Source: Rhodospirillales bacterium (GTDB taxonomy: Bacteria; Pseudomonadota; Alphaproteobacteria; Rhodospirillales; JANQFP01). Taken from it: DNA of 64,000 nt. Below the pieces are notes generated by a model. The model ran no database searches. It was not told the origin of the DNA and was given only the letters and a program-made list of their open reading frames with translations. Shown one piece after another: positions 1 through 8,254 of the stretch. The position numbers and the translations under genes were made by a program. Numbering within the stretch: position 1 is the first letter of the stretch; each line of letters starts with the position of its first letter. Location: positions 1 to 64,000 of the forward strand of contig JANQFP010000242.1 of the NCBI GenBank assembly GCA_028277795.1. The letters are read 5' to 3'.

Positions 1-1216
<1,216 letters not shown>

Positions 1217-1268
1217 TCAGACCGTGCCCTGTGCCTTGGTGGGACGATGGAGGCTTCCGAATCGACGC

Positions 1269-1616
1269 TCAGCGGGCCAGCGGCACCGACGGGCGATCGG
1301 GATCGGCCGGCACGGCCGGTTCCTCGACGGGCTGCTCGGCGGCCGGCGGTTGCGCCCGGTCGAAGATGGACGTCGGCTCGCGGCTTCCCGAGGCCAGGAT
1401 GGCCAGAAACAGGCTGGTGCCCATGAAGCAGGCGGCGAGCACGGCCGTCATGCGGGTGAGCAGGTTCGCCGTTCCGCGCCCGGTCATGAACCCGCCCATG
1501 CCGCCGCCACCACCACCACCCATGCCGAGCCCCCCGCCCTCGCTGCGCTGGAGCAGGACGACGCCGACCAGGGCGATGGCCAGGATAAGGTGGACGAGAA
1601 GGACGACGGTGGCCAT
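1269..1616 (-). CDS. secG: Preprotein translocase subunit SecG
   Basis: SecG is a small SecYEG-associated inner-membrane protein that aids protein export. The 115-residue product has the family layout: an N-terminal membrane helix (residues 1-22), the conserved VLLQRSEGGGLG motif, a glycine-rich linker (about 30-45), a second helix (about 55-75) with NLLTRMTAVLAA, and a Pro/Ala-rich cytoplasmic tail. It lies just upstream of pyrG on the same strand, an arrangement common in alphaproteobacteria. tpiA, which often precedes secG, is absent; the divergent sulfur permease gene starts 170 bp away instead. Confidence 0.95.
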   Translation of the reverse strand: MATVVLLVHLILAIALVGVVLLQRSEGGGLGMGGGGGGGMGGFMTGRGTANLLTRMTAVLAACFMGTSLFLAILASGSREPTSIFDRAQPPAAEQPVEEPAVPADPDRPSVPLAR

Positions 1617-1785
1617 GGGAACGGTACAATTGGTTGGGAACGTCGGGCGCCGCTTCCCCTATCATGAACACGGGTACGACGCGTCGTCCGTGCTTTTAAC
1701 GGTTCTCGCGGTGTCCGGCTAGCCCGCAATTGGCTGGGGTGCGCAACTCTGGGTCCTTCGGGACGGGAAGGCAGTTGACAGACGC

Positions 1786-2889
1786 ATGGACGACCTCCCG
1801 GTCACGACGGTCGTCGGCACCGCCGGTTTCGTCACCGGCCTGGCTTTCGGCGCGGTCGCCCTGCACGCCAACTTCTGCATCATGGGGGGCCTTTCGGACG
1901 CCCTGTTCCTGCGCGACTTCCGGCGTGTTCGGGCGTGGCTGCTGGCGGTGGCGGTGGCCATGGCCGGCGGACACCTCCTGCACGGACACGGGATGATCGA
2001 CCTTCGGCAATCCATCTATCTCACGCCCAGCCTGGGATGGCTGGGGGCCGTGATCGGCGGCGTCGCGTTCGGCTTCGGCATGGTGCTCGCCGGCGGCTGC
2101 GGCAGCCGCAACCTGGTGCGCGCCGGGGCCGGCAGCCTCAAGGCGCTGGTCGTAGTCCTGGTCATGGGGGTGTTCGCCTACATGACCCTGCGCGGGATCA
2201 CCGGGGCCGTGCGGGTCGAGCTGGAAGCGGCCACCAATGCGGACCTGGCCGCTCTCGGTGCCGGCTCGCAAGGGCTGGCCGACCTGTTGGCCGCATGGGC
2301 CGGCGTCGACGCCCCGGCCGTGCGCGCCGCCCTGGCGGCGTTCCTGGCCACCGCCCTCGCCCTGTTCAGCCTGGGCGATATCCGCTTCCTCAGGACGCCG
2401 CGGCTGCTGGTCGCGGGGCTGGCCATCGGTGCCCTGGTCGCCGCCGGATGGGCGATCACCGGGATCATGGGCGCCGACGAGTTCGAGCCCACCTCCCTCG
2501 CCTCCCTCACCTTCGTTGCCCCGGTGGGCAACGCGCTCCAGTACCTGATGACCTTCACCGGCGCCACCGTGACGTTCGGCGTCGGCGCCGTCGGCGGCAC
2601 CCTGGTCGGGTCCTTCCTCATGGCGGCGGCGACCGGCACCCTGCATGTCGAGGCGTTCCGCGACCGCGGCGACATGGTGCGCCACCTCTTCGGGGCCGCC
2701 ATCATGGGGATCGGCGGGGTCATGGCGCTCGGCTGCACCATCGGCCAGGGGATCACCGGCCTGTCCACCTTGTCCCTGGGATCGCTGATCGCCGTGGCAT
2801 CCATCGTCGTCGGTGCCCTGTGGGGCCTGAAGGCGCAGGAAACCGGGACTCCGTGGGCGGCCCAGCGGTCGCTCGGACGCCGGGATTGA
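1786..2889 (+). CDS. YeeE/YedE-family sulfur transporter (SoxT-like)
   Basis: This is a polytopic inner-membrane protein of 367 residues from the YeeE/YedE family, whose members move thiosulfate or other sulfur-containing compounds. It has two homologous halves. Each carries the family's cysteine-glycine signature: GCGSRNLVRAGAGSLKALV near residue 105 and GCTIGQGITGLSTLSLGS near residue 320. An extra cysteine (NFCIMGG) lies near residue 30. About ten hydrophobic segments are visible. It sits directly upstream of the sox remnant on the same strand, which fits the SoxT permeases found in sox loci of sulfur oxidisers. The substrate cannot be read from sequence. Confidence 0.85.
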   Translation: MDDLPVTTVVGTAGFVTGLAFGAVALHANFCIMGGLSDALFLRDFRRVRAWLLAVAVAMAGGHLLHGHGMIDLRQSIYLTPSLGWLGAVIGGVAFGFGMVLAGGCGSRNLVRAGAGSLKALVVVLVMGVFAYMTLRGITGAVRVELEAATNADLAALGAGSQGLADLLAAWAGVDAPAVRAALAAFLATALALFSLGDIRFLRTPRLLVAGLAIGALVAAGWAITGIMGADEFEPTSLASLTFVAPVGNALQYLMTFTGATVTFGVGAVGGTLVGSFLMAAATGTLHVEAFRDRGDMVRHLFGAAIMGIGGVMALGCTIGQGITGLSTLSLGSLIAVASIVVGALWGLKAQETGTPWAAQRSLGRRD

Positions 2890-2916
2890 GGACCGGACGA
2901 CGCTCGCAACCGCGTA

Positions 2917-2931
2917 TAGGGGAAATCCCTA
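2917..2931. promoter_or_regulatory. Small palindrome upstream of the sox remnant
   Basis: This is a 15-bp inverted repeat, TAGGG-GAAAT-CCCTA. It lies just after the SoxT-like gene and about 200 bp before soxX, in an AT-enriched intergenic region. The right flank reads CTAAT and so resembles a half-site of the ATTAG-N6-CTAAT operator described elsewhere in this window. No function can be assigned. Confidence 0.3.
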
Positions 2932-2993
2932 ATGTTTGTGCAGGAGGGCCCTATTTGCCTCTTTACACCTGCGTGATGTATGGGTTTTATGCA

Positions 2994-3009
2994 GATAGTA
3001 ACGACTATA
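2994..3009. promoter_or_regulatory. Weaker copy of the ATTAG-N6-CTAAT operator before soxX
   Basis: The sequence GATAGTAACGACTATA has perfect inner arms, ATAGT-AACG-ACTAT. Its core TAGT-N4-ACTA is identical in layout to the arsR operator ATTAGTTAGGACTAAT; only the two outer bases of each arm differ. It lies about 120 bp before the soxX start and just after a possible promoter (TTTACA at 2962, TTTTAT at 2985). By inference it is a binding site for the ArsR-type regulator encoded at 6041. Confidence 0.45.
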
Positions 3010-3126
3010 AACTAAATCCGAGTCGTGTGTTGGGTGTTGGATCCCGCCGGTGCAGGCCGGCGAAGAAGAGGTCTCCGACACGACTCCCGCCGTCAATCGG
3101 TGTGAAACCAAGGTACGGGAGGACCG

Positions 3127-3505
3127 ATGGAACACCTGAAGGCCATGCGCATGACCGCCGCCATCACGTTCGGCGCCGTCGTCGCGGCCGGGGCCGAGGG
3201 CGGGGACATGGTCAAGTACCCATTGGTCGACGGCGCCATCCCCAAGTCCCTGACCGGCACACCCGGCGATCCCGCGAATGGGAAGAAGGTCGCGATCGCC
3301 GGCAACCAGGGAAGCCGCCTCGCCCGCCATGTCACGCCCGTTCCGGAAGAGCAGTTCCACGGCGAGGTCGGCACGCCCCTGCCCGGCGTTCTACCGCACC
3401 GACGGTCTGCATCGGGTGCAGAAGAAATGGCAAGGCAGGACGGTTCTGTCGGCCCGGGAGGTCGAGGACGTGGTGGCGTGCCTGATGACCCCCAAAGGCA
3501 AGTAA
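3127..3505 (+). pseudogene. soxX: soxX remnant: heme motif lost, internal deletion, frameshift
   Basis: SoxX is the small cytochrome c subunit of SoxAX, which attaches thiosulfate to SoxY in the periplasm. A good ribosome site (GGAGG) precedes the ATG. The first frame contains VDGAIPKSLTGTPGDP and the FHGEVG motif. The expected CLACH heme-binding motif reads RLARH, with both cysteines changed to arginine (CGC codons). The middle of the protein is then missing, and the reading frame must shift to recover the C-terminus, PAFYRTDGLHRVQKKWQG to the stop at 3503. The Met of the usual MPAFY motif is also absent. Three independent lesions rule out a single sequencing error. Confidence 0.9.
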
Positions 3506-3544
3506 CGAGATCAACCGTTTAGACATCGAGGAAGGAAACGCAAA

Positions 3545-4027
3545 ATGACTGTGAGGAGGAACCACAAGGCGGCGCTGGGACGCCGCGATGTCCTGAGGTC
3601 CGCCGCCCTGGGCGCCATCGCCCTGGCCGGCACCGGCCTGGTTGCCGGCGAGGCGTTGGCGACGCCCGAGACGGCCGCCGCCGCCCTGGCCAAGATGGCC
3701 GGCGGCAACGCCATGGAGCAGGGCAAGGTGACGGTGAAGCTGCCGGAAATCGCCGAGAACGGAAGCACGGTCCCGATCACCATCTTGGTCGACAGCCCGA
3801 TGACGCCTGACAACTACGTGAAGGCGATCCACATCGTTTCGGAGGGCAACCCGATCCCCGAGCTGATCTCCTTCCATCTCTCCCCCGACCTCGGCAAGGC
3901 CGAGGTGTCGACGCGCATCCGCCTGGGCAAGACCCAGGACGTGGTGGCCGCGGCGGTGATGAGCGACGGCAAGGTCTATACCGGTCGCAAGAACGTGAAG
4001 GTGACCGTCGGCGGCTGCGGCGGCTGA
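3545..4027 (+). CDS. soxY: Sulfur carrier protein SoxY
   Basis: SoxY carries sulfur intermediates as adducts on a C-terminal cysteine in the periplasm. The 160-residue product begins with a twin-arginine-type signal (GRRDVLRSAALGAIAL, about residues 13-30, cleavage near ATP). It has the usual SoxY domain and ends in VTVGGCGG, the swinging-arm motif with the substrate-binding cysteine. The frame is open over the normal length with no sign of decay, although it lies between the wrecked soxX and soxA genes. soxZ follows after 19 bp, so the two should be co-translated and form SoxYZ. Confidence 0.96.
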   Translation: MTVRRNHKAALGRRDVLRSAALGAIALAGTGLVAGEALATPETAAAALAKMAGGNAMEQGKVTVKLPEIAENGSTVPITILVDSPMTPDNYVKAIHIVSEGNPIPELISFHLSPDLGKAEVSTRIRLGKTQDVVAAAVMSDGKVYTGRKNVKVTVGGCGG

Positions 4028-4046
4028 TCGGCGGGGGGTTGACGGA

Positions 4047-4370
4047 ATGGCAAAAAAACCGCGCGTAAAAGTTCCCGCCAAGGCCAAGAAGGGCGAGATC
4101 GTTCAGATCAAGACCCTCACGTCCCACGTCATGGAAACGGGAACGCGCAAGGACGAGCAGGGGAATCCGATCCCGCGCAACATCATCCACACGTTCTCGG
4201 TCACCTTCAACGGCAAGGAGGTCCTCAAGGCCGACATGCACCCGGGGGTGGCCGCGAACCCGTATTTCGCGTTCTACACGCGGGCGATGGAAAGCGGCAC
4301 CTTCGAGTTCACCTGGACCGACGACAGCGGCCAGGTGCTGACGGCGTCGAAGCAAATGACGGTCGAATAG
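4047..4370 (+). CDS. soxZ: SoxYZ complex subunit SoxZ
   Basis: SoxZ is the immunoglobulin-like partner of SoxY and presents the SoxY swinging arm to Sox enzymes. The 107-residue product is full length, with typical stretches KAKKGEIVQIKTLTSHVMETG, NIIHTFSVTFNGKEV and FEFTWTDDSGQ. It has no signal peptide, as expected for a subunit exported together with SoxY. It is intact, and is followed 31 bp later by the decayed soxA. Retention of both carrier subunits argues for continued selection. Confidence 0.96.
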   Translation: MAKKPRVKVPAKAKKGEIVQIKTLTSHVMETGTRKDEQGNPIPRNIIHTFSVTFNGKEVLKADMHPGVAANPYFAFYTRAMESGTFEFTWTDDSGQVLTASKQMTVE

Positions 4371-4401
4371 GACCACGGGGAACCACGGGAGGGGCCCTGC
4401 G

Positions 4402-4830
4402 ATGAGATACCTGGTGCTCGGAACTGCAGCGCTTCTGTCCGCCGGACTGGCGGCCGGGGCGGGCCTACGCCGGTCACGAGGAGCATGACGATCCGCAGAG
4501 GAACTGTTCGGGGTATCACTACTCCACCCCGGAGACCCAGGACATGCAGGCCGATGCCTGGACGTGGGAATCGGGCGACATGCTGGGCATGACCGCCTAA
4601 ATCAAGCTGCAGTCCCGGGGCATGCCCATCAGCGTCAAGACCGACGGCAAGGCGGCGCCCTTTCTCGAGAAGGGCAAGGCGTTCTACTTCCAGCGCCGCG
4701 GGCAGTTGGACATGGCCTGCGCCACCTGTCACATCGACTACCCCGGCAAGACGAGTACACGAACCTGGAGCTCTACCTGTTTTCCCGGGCCAATGGCCTG
4801 AAGAGCGAGTCGCCGGCCGTCCGCATGTAG
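4402..4830 (+). pseudogene. soxA: soxA remnant: frameshift, stop codon and two large deletions
   Basis: SoxA is the diheme or monoheme catalytic subunit of SoxAX. A ribosome site (GGGAGGGG) and a signal-like start, MRYLVLGTAALLSAGLAAGAG, are present, but a frameshift near 4460 ends that frame. The next frame continues GYHYSTPETQDMQADAW, then skips the region that normally carries the first heme motif. It runs into LGMTA followed by an in-frame TAA at 4598 where SoxA has a tyrosine, then IKLQSRGMPISVK and one surviving CATCH motif. The segment with the catalytic cysteine (usually near RFCN) is deleted. Sequence resumes in another frame as EYTNLELYLFSRANGL to the TAG at 4828. Confidence 0.9.
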
Positions 4831-4861
4831 GCCGCGACCGAACGAAGACACGGACGCAAGG

Positions 4862-4966
4862 AACGGGGACGGGCCGCCGGTCTACGACTTGGTGGCCCGC
4901 TACATCAGGCGCGAGAAGACCATCGACATCCCGGAGAACCGGGCGGTCAGAATCCGCGGCGCCTGA
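4862..4966 (+). pseudogene. soxB: Probable C-terminal stub of soxB
   Basis: SoxB is the dimanganese hydrolase that releases sulfate from SoxY. Between the soxA remnant and ccdA there is a 34-codon open stretch without a start codon, ending at the TGA at 4964. It reads PPVYDLVARYIRREKTIDIP and then a short basic tail. This resembles the last residues of SoxB, which typically run (W/Y)DxVA-Y-R--KT followed by proline-rich sequence. The position directly after soxA is also where soxB usually lies. About 1.6 kb of the gene would be missing. I assign it from remembered family sequence, so a profile search should confirm it. Confidence 0.65.
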
Positions 4967-4997
4967 GGGCCGGCATCGGGCGGGGAGCGACAGCGAC

Positions 4998-5741
4998 ATG
5001 GATCCCTTCCAGGTCTCCTATCCCGGCGCCCTGGTGGCCGGCTTCCTCAGCTTCGCCTCGCCATGCGTGCTGCCCCTGGTGCCCGCCTACCTGTGTTTCC
5101 TGGGCGGCGCGTCCCTCGATCAGTTGACCGCCGAAGGCGGCGTCGACCGGGCACTGGCCCGGCGGGTGTTCTATTCGGCGCTGACCTTCGTCCTCGGCTT
5201 CGGCACCGTGTTCGTCATCCTGGGCGCGACCGCGACGGCCCTGAGCCAGGTGGTGGCCCAGCACATCGGCCTGCTGGGCAAGATCGCCGGCGTCGTGATC
5301 ATCGTGTTCGGGCTCCACTTCATGGGCGCCTTCCGCATCGGCTTTCTCAATTTCGAGAAGCGGTTCCACCTGGAGAACAAGCCGGCCGGGGTGGTCGGCT
5401 CCTACGTCCTGGGCCTGGCCTTCGCCTTCGGGTGGACGCCCTGCGTCGGCCCGGTCCTGGCCACCATCCTGATGGTGGCGGCGGGGGGCGAGTCCCTGTG
5501 GTACGGGACCTCCCTGCTGGGCGTCTACGCCGCCGGCATCGGGCTGCCGTTCCTTATCGCGGCCCTGGCGGTGAGGCCGTTCATGGCCTTCATGGCCCGC
5601 TTCCGCAGTCACATGCGCAAGGTGGAGATCACCGTCGGCGGCCTGCTGGTCGTCACCGGCTTGGCCATCCTCACCGGCTCCATGGCCGACGTGGCCCAAT
5701 GGCTGCTGGAGACCTTCCCGGTCTTCGCGGAAGTGGGCTGA
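4998..5741 (+). CDS. soxV: CcdA/DsbD-type thiol-disulfide membrane transporter (SoxV-like)
   Basis: This inner-membrane protein of 247 residues, with about six helices, belongs to the CcdA family, which passes reducing equivalents from cytoplasmic thioredoxin to periplasmic thiol proteins. Both redox cysteines are present in classic contexts: FASPCVLPLVPAY (about residue 22) and GWTPCVGPVLA (about residue 148). In sox loci this protein is called SoxV and, with SoxW, keeps the SoxY cysteine reduced. It lies 31 bp after the soxB stub and shows no damage. A role in cytochrome c maturation is the alternative, but the context favours SoxV. Confidence 0.88.
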   Translation: MDPFQVSYPGALVAGFLSFASPCVLPLVPAYLCFLGGASLDQLTAEGGVDRALARRVFYSALTFVLGFGTVFVILGATATALSQVVAQHIGLLGKIAGVVIIVFGLHFMGAFRIGFLNFEKRFHLENKPAGVVGSYVLGLAFAFGWTPCVGPVLATILMVAAGGESLWYGTSLLGVYAAGIGLPFLIAALAVRPFMAFMARFRSHMRKVEITVGGLLVVTGLAILTGSMADVAQWLLETFPVFAEVG

Positions 5742-5998
5742 GCGCCGGGGTGCCGTCTACCAGACGCGGATCGGCTTGCCCTGCCGCTCTCGCCGTCGCC
5801 GGCCGGCCGGACCGTTGAGTGACCGTCCATCCCCGCCGCATCGAATACTACAGCAGTCCCGGGATCTTTTAAGCAATCAACACCGCGGCTCACGCACTGT
5901 TGACGATTTGCCGGCACTCGCGTGCACTTCGCCGCCGGTTAGCGTGGCCATCTGCTGGTACGGCGGCATTCATCGGCTTTCTTGACACACCAAGAAGT

Positions 5999-6014
5999 AT
6001 TAGTTAGGACTAAT
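5999..6014. promoter_or_regulatory. Perfect ATTAG-N6-CTAAT operator before the ArsR gene
   Basis: ATTAGTTAGGACTAAT is a perfect 6-4-6 palindrome that starts 12 bp downstream of a TTGACA -35 box (5982-5987) and covers the expected -10 position (TAGGAC, 6005-6010, at 17-bp spacing). It ends 26 bp before the arsR start. Overlap with the promoter fits autorepression by the ArsR-type regulator, which is an inference. Matching sites occur near 11428, 12229 and 22759. Confidence 0.7.
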
Positions 6015-6040
6015 GTTCGAGTTGCCGGGGCAGGCGCGTG

Positions 6041-6349
6041 ATGGTCATGGATATCGAACGTTTCGAAGACCAAGCGGTCGCCGCCAGCAACCTCCTCAAA
6101 GCCATGTGCAACGAGAACAGGTTGCTGATCCTGTGCCAGTTGGTGCGCGGCGAGAAGACCGTGGGCGAACTGGAGGACGTCATCGGCCTCAGCCAGTCGG
6201 CCCTGTCCCAGCACCTGGCGGTTCTGCGCCAGAACGGACTGGTCAAGACCCGCCGCAGCGCCCAGTCCATCTACTACTCGCTGTGCGGCGAAGAGCCCAA
6301 CGCGGTCATCGAGACCCTCTACGCCCTGTTCGCCGGCGAGCGCTATTGA
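6041..6349 (+). CDS. ArsR-family regulator of the SoxR/BigR/SqrR sulfur-sensing group
   Basis: This is a 102-residue winged-helix repressor. The body NRLLILCQLVRGEKTVGEL, LSQSALSQHLAVLRQNGLV and the wing TRRSAQSIYYSL match the sulfide/persulfide-responsive subgroup (BigR, SqrR, SoxR). In those proteins two cysteines 66 residues apart form a polysulfide bridge. Here Cys32 (in ILC) matches the first, but the residue 66 further on is Ala98 (LYALFAGE). Cys23 and Cys82 are also present. The ATG at 6041 is chosen; a GTG just before it is possible. It lies between the sox remnant and the TauE operon, and has its own palindromic operator. Confidence 0.85.
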   Translation: MVMDIERFEDQAVAASNLLKAMCNENRLLILCQLVRGEKTVGELEDVIGLSQSALSQHLAVLRQNGLVKTRRSAQSIYYSLCGEEPNAVIETLYALFAGERY

Positions 6350-6378
6350 CATCGCCGGCCCCTTCCTCTAGAAGTCCG

Positions 6379-6405
6379 TAAGTACTTATTTTTAAAATAT
6401 AAATT
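6379..6405 (+). promoter_or_regulatory. AT-rich promoter region with TAAGTACTTA palindrome before the TauE gene
   Basis: Just after arsR there is a 10-bp palindrome (TAAGTACTTA, 6379-6388) running into an AT-only stretch up to about 6404, very unlike the surrounding GC-rich DNA. It is the most promoter-like sequence between arsR and the TauE-type gene, whose start lies 180 bp further on. The half-sites are closer together than in ATTAG-N6-CTAAT, so it may belong to a different regulator. Confidence 0.35.
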
Positions 6406-6580
6406 CCGAACCGCCCAGACGCGCCTCATGGGGACGGGGGCGCTGCGGTCCGTTCCGGCTGATGGGAGGCGCCGTGCGAACGGTGGTGCCGGACCTCGAG
6501 GCCTATGACCGGCGCGGCGCCGGCGGTCGCCCTTGCCGCCGCAGCGGCGCCGCGCCCCGTCGGCGCTGAGAGCCCGGCCC

Positions 6581-7501
6581 GTGCAGATCTACCTGCCCAT
6601 CGCCGAGATGTCGGTGAACATCTTCCTGATCCTCGGCATGGGCGGTGCCGTCGGATTCCTCTCGGGCCTGTTCGGCGTCGGCGGCGGCTTCCTGATGACC
6701 CCGCTGCTGATCTTCCTCGGCATTCCGTCCCCCGTCGCCGTGGCCACGGAAGCCAACCAGATCGTCGCCTCCTCGGTCTCCGGCGTCCTCGCCCACTGGC
6801 GGCGCGGCAACGTGGATTTCCAGATGGGCTTCGCCCTGCTGGCCGGCGGCGTTCTCGGGTCGTCGGCCGGGGTGTGGCTGTTCACCGTGCTGCGCGGGCT
6901 CGGCCAGATCGACCTGGTGATCAAGCTGTCCTACGTGGTCTTCCTCGGCATCATCGGCAGCCTCATGCTGACCGAGGGCTTGCGGGCGGTGCTGCGCCGC
7001 CGGACCCAGCCGGGGTCCACCCGGCGGCGCCAGGCCGCCTGGGGCCAAAGGTTGCCGTTCAAGATGCGGTTCCGGCGGTCGCGGCTGTACATCAGCGTCC
7101 TGCTGCCCATCGCCATCGGGTTCGTGGTCGGCGTCCTGGCCGCCATCATGGGGGTGGGCGGCGGCTTCGTCATGGTGCCGGCGATGATCTACCTGCTCGG
7201 CATGCCGACCTCGGTGGTGGTGGGCACGTCCTTGTTCCAGATCATCTTCGTCACCGCCAACGTGACCATCCTGCAGGCGGTGACCAATCACACGGTGGAC
7301 GTGGTGCTGGCCATGCTGCTGCTGGCCGGCGGCGTGGTCGGGGCCCAGCTCGGGGCGCGGGCCGGCGGGCGGCTGCAGGGCGAGCAGATGCGGGTGCTGC
7401 TGGCGCTGATGGTCCTCGCGGTATGCGGCAAGCTGGCGTTCGACCTGGTGGCGACGCCGGCCGACATCTATTCCCTCGGCGGCGGGGTGGCGCACCAATG
7501 A
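6581..7501 (+). CDS. TauE/SafE-family sulfite or sulfonate exporter
   Basis: This is an integral membrane permease of the TauE/SafE (DUF81) family, whose members export sulfite, sulfoacetate or related organosulfur anions. The 306-residue product has the two family repeats: GFLSGLFGVGGGFLMTPLL near residue 25 and GVLAAIMGVGGGFVMVPAM near residue 185. The start is the GTG at 6581 giving VQIYLPIAEMSVNIF, which matches the usual beginning of this subfamily; the longer reading from 6533 adds an arginine-rich leader. It overlaps the next gene by four bases (ATGA). By inference it removes sulfite formed by sulfur oxidation. Confidence 0.85.
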   Translation: MQIYLPIAEMSVNIFLILGMGGAVGFLSGLFGVGGGFLMTPLLIFLGIPSPVAVATEANQIVASSVSGVLAHWRRGNVDFQMGFALLAGGVLGSSAGVWLFTVLRGLGQIDLVIKLSYVVFLGIIGSLMLTEGLRAVLRRRTQPGSTRRRQAAWGQRLPFKMRFRRSRLYISVLLPIAIGFVVGVLAAIMGVGGGFVMVPAMIYLLGMPTSVVVGTSLFQIIFVTANVTILQAVTNHTVDVVLAMLLLAGGVVGAQLGARAGGRLQGEQMRVLLALMVLAVCGKLAFDLVATPADIYSLGGGVAHQ

Positions 7502-8244
7502 AACGCTTGATCATGCGCGCCGGCCTCGTGGCATGGGTGCTGGCGGCGCTGCCGTCGGCAGCCGCGGCCACCGAGCTGGTGGCCGATCTTTCCGACCACC
7601 TGGTGGCCATCACCACCGGGTTCACCGGCTCGCGGGTGCTGCTGTTCGGCGCCACCGACGGCGCCGGCGACGTGGCGGTGGTGGTGCGCGGCCCCAACGT
7701 CTCCGAGATCGTGCGGCGCAAGGCGCGCTTCGCCGGGGTGTGGGTGAACGATGCCGAGATGATCTTCCATGACGTGCCGGCCTTCTATGCCTATGCCAGC
7801 ACCCGGCCCGCCCCCGAGTTCGTCTCCGAGTCCGTCGCCGCCCGCCACGAGATCGGCGTCCACCACGTGCGCATGCGGGCCCCGGACGCCGCCCCGGCCG
7901 AGGAGGTGGCGGCGTTCCGCGCCGCGCTCACCCGCAACAAGCAGCGCGCCGGCTTGTTCGCCACCGCCCCGACCAAGGTTTCTTTCCTCGGCAACCGGCT
8001 GTTCCGCACCGACGTGCACCTGCCCGCCAACGCGCCGGTCGGCACCTACCAGGTGCAGGTGTTCCTGGTGCGCGAGGGCGAGGTGGTGAGCGCCAACATC
8101 ACCCCCCTCGTGGTCAGCAAGATCGGCTTCGAGGCCGGGGTCAGCGATTTCGCCCGCCGCCATTCCCTGCCCTATGGCGTCCTTGCCATTCTGATCGCCG
8201 GGGTGGCAGGATGGCTGGCCAGCGTTGCTTTCCGCAGAGCTTGA
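7498..8244 (+). CDS. TIGR02186-family membrane-anchored periplasmic protein
   Basis: This 248-residue protein has a cleavable signal peptide (LVAWVLAALPSAAAA), a periplasmic domain beginning ELVADLSDHLVAITTGFTGSRVLLFG, and a C-terminal membrane helix (GVLAILIAGVAGWLASVAF) before a short basic tail. It belongs to a family found almost only in alphaproteobacteria and nearly always next to a TauE-type permease. That is the case here: its ATG overlaps the permease stop codon. The function is unknown; the obligate pairing suggests a periplasmic partner of the exporter. Confidence 0.8.
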   Translation: MKRLIMRAGLVAWVLAALPSAAAATELVADLSDHLVAITTGFTGSRVLLFGATDGAGDVAVVVRGPNVSEIVRRKARFAGVWVNDAEMIFHDVPAFYAYASTRPAPEFVSESVAARHEIGVHHVRMRAPDAAPAEEVAAFRAALTRNKQRAGLFATAPTKVSFLGNRLFRTDVHLPANAPVGTYQVQVFLVREGEVVSANITPLVVSKIGFEAGVSDFARRHSLPYGVLAILIAGVAGWLASVAFRRA

Positions 8245-8254
8245 GGGGGGCAGG

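Noticed and set aside
4564-4830. An independent small protein of 88 residues
   Set aside because: Only its last residues match SoxA; the rest is soxA remnant sequence read in the wrong frame.
5742-6037. A possible small gene between ccdA and arsR
   Set aside because: The short frames lack ribosome sites, conserved sequence or a signal peptide. I see only promoter and operator sequence at the right end.
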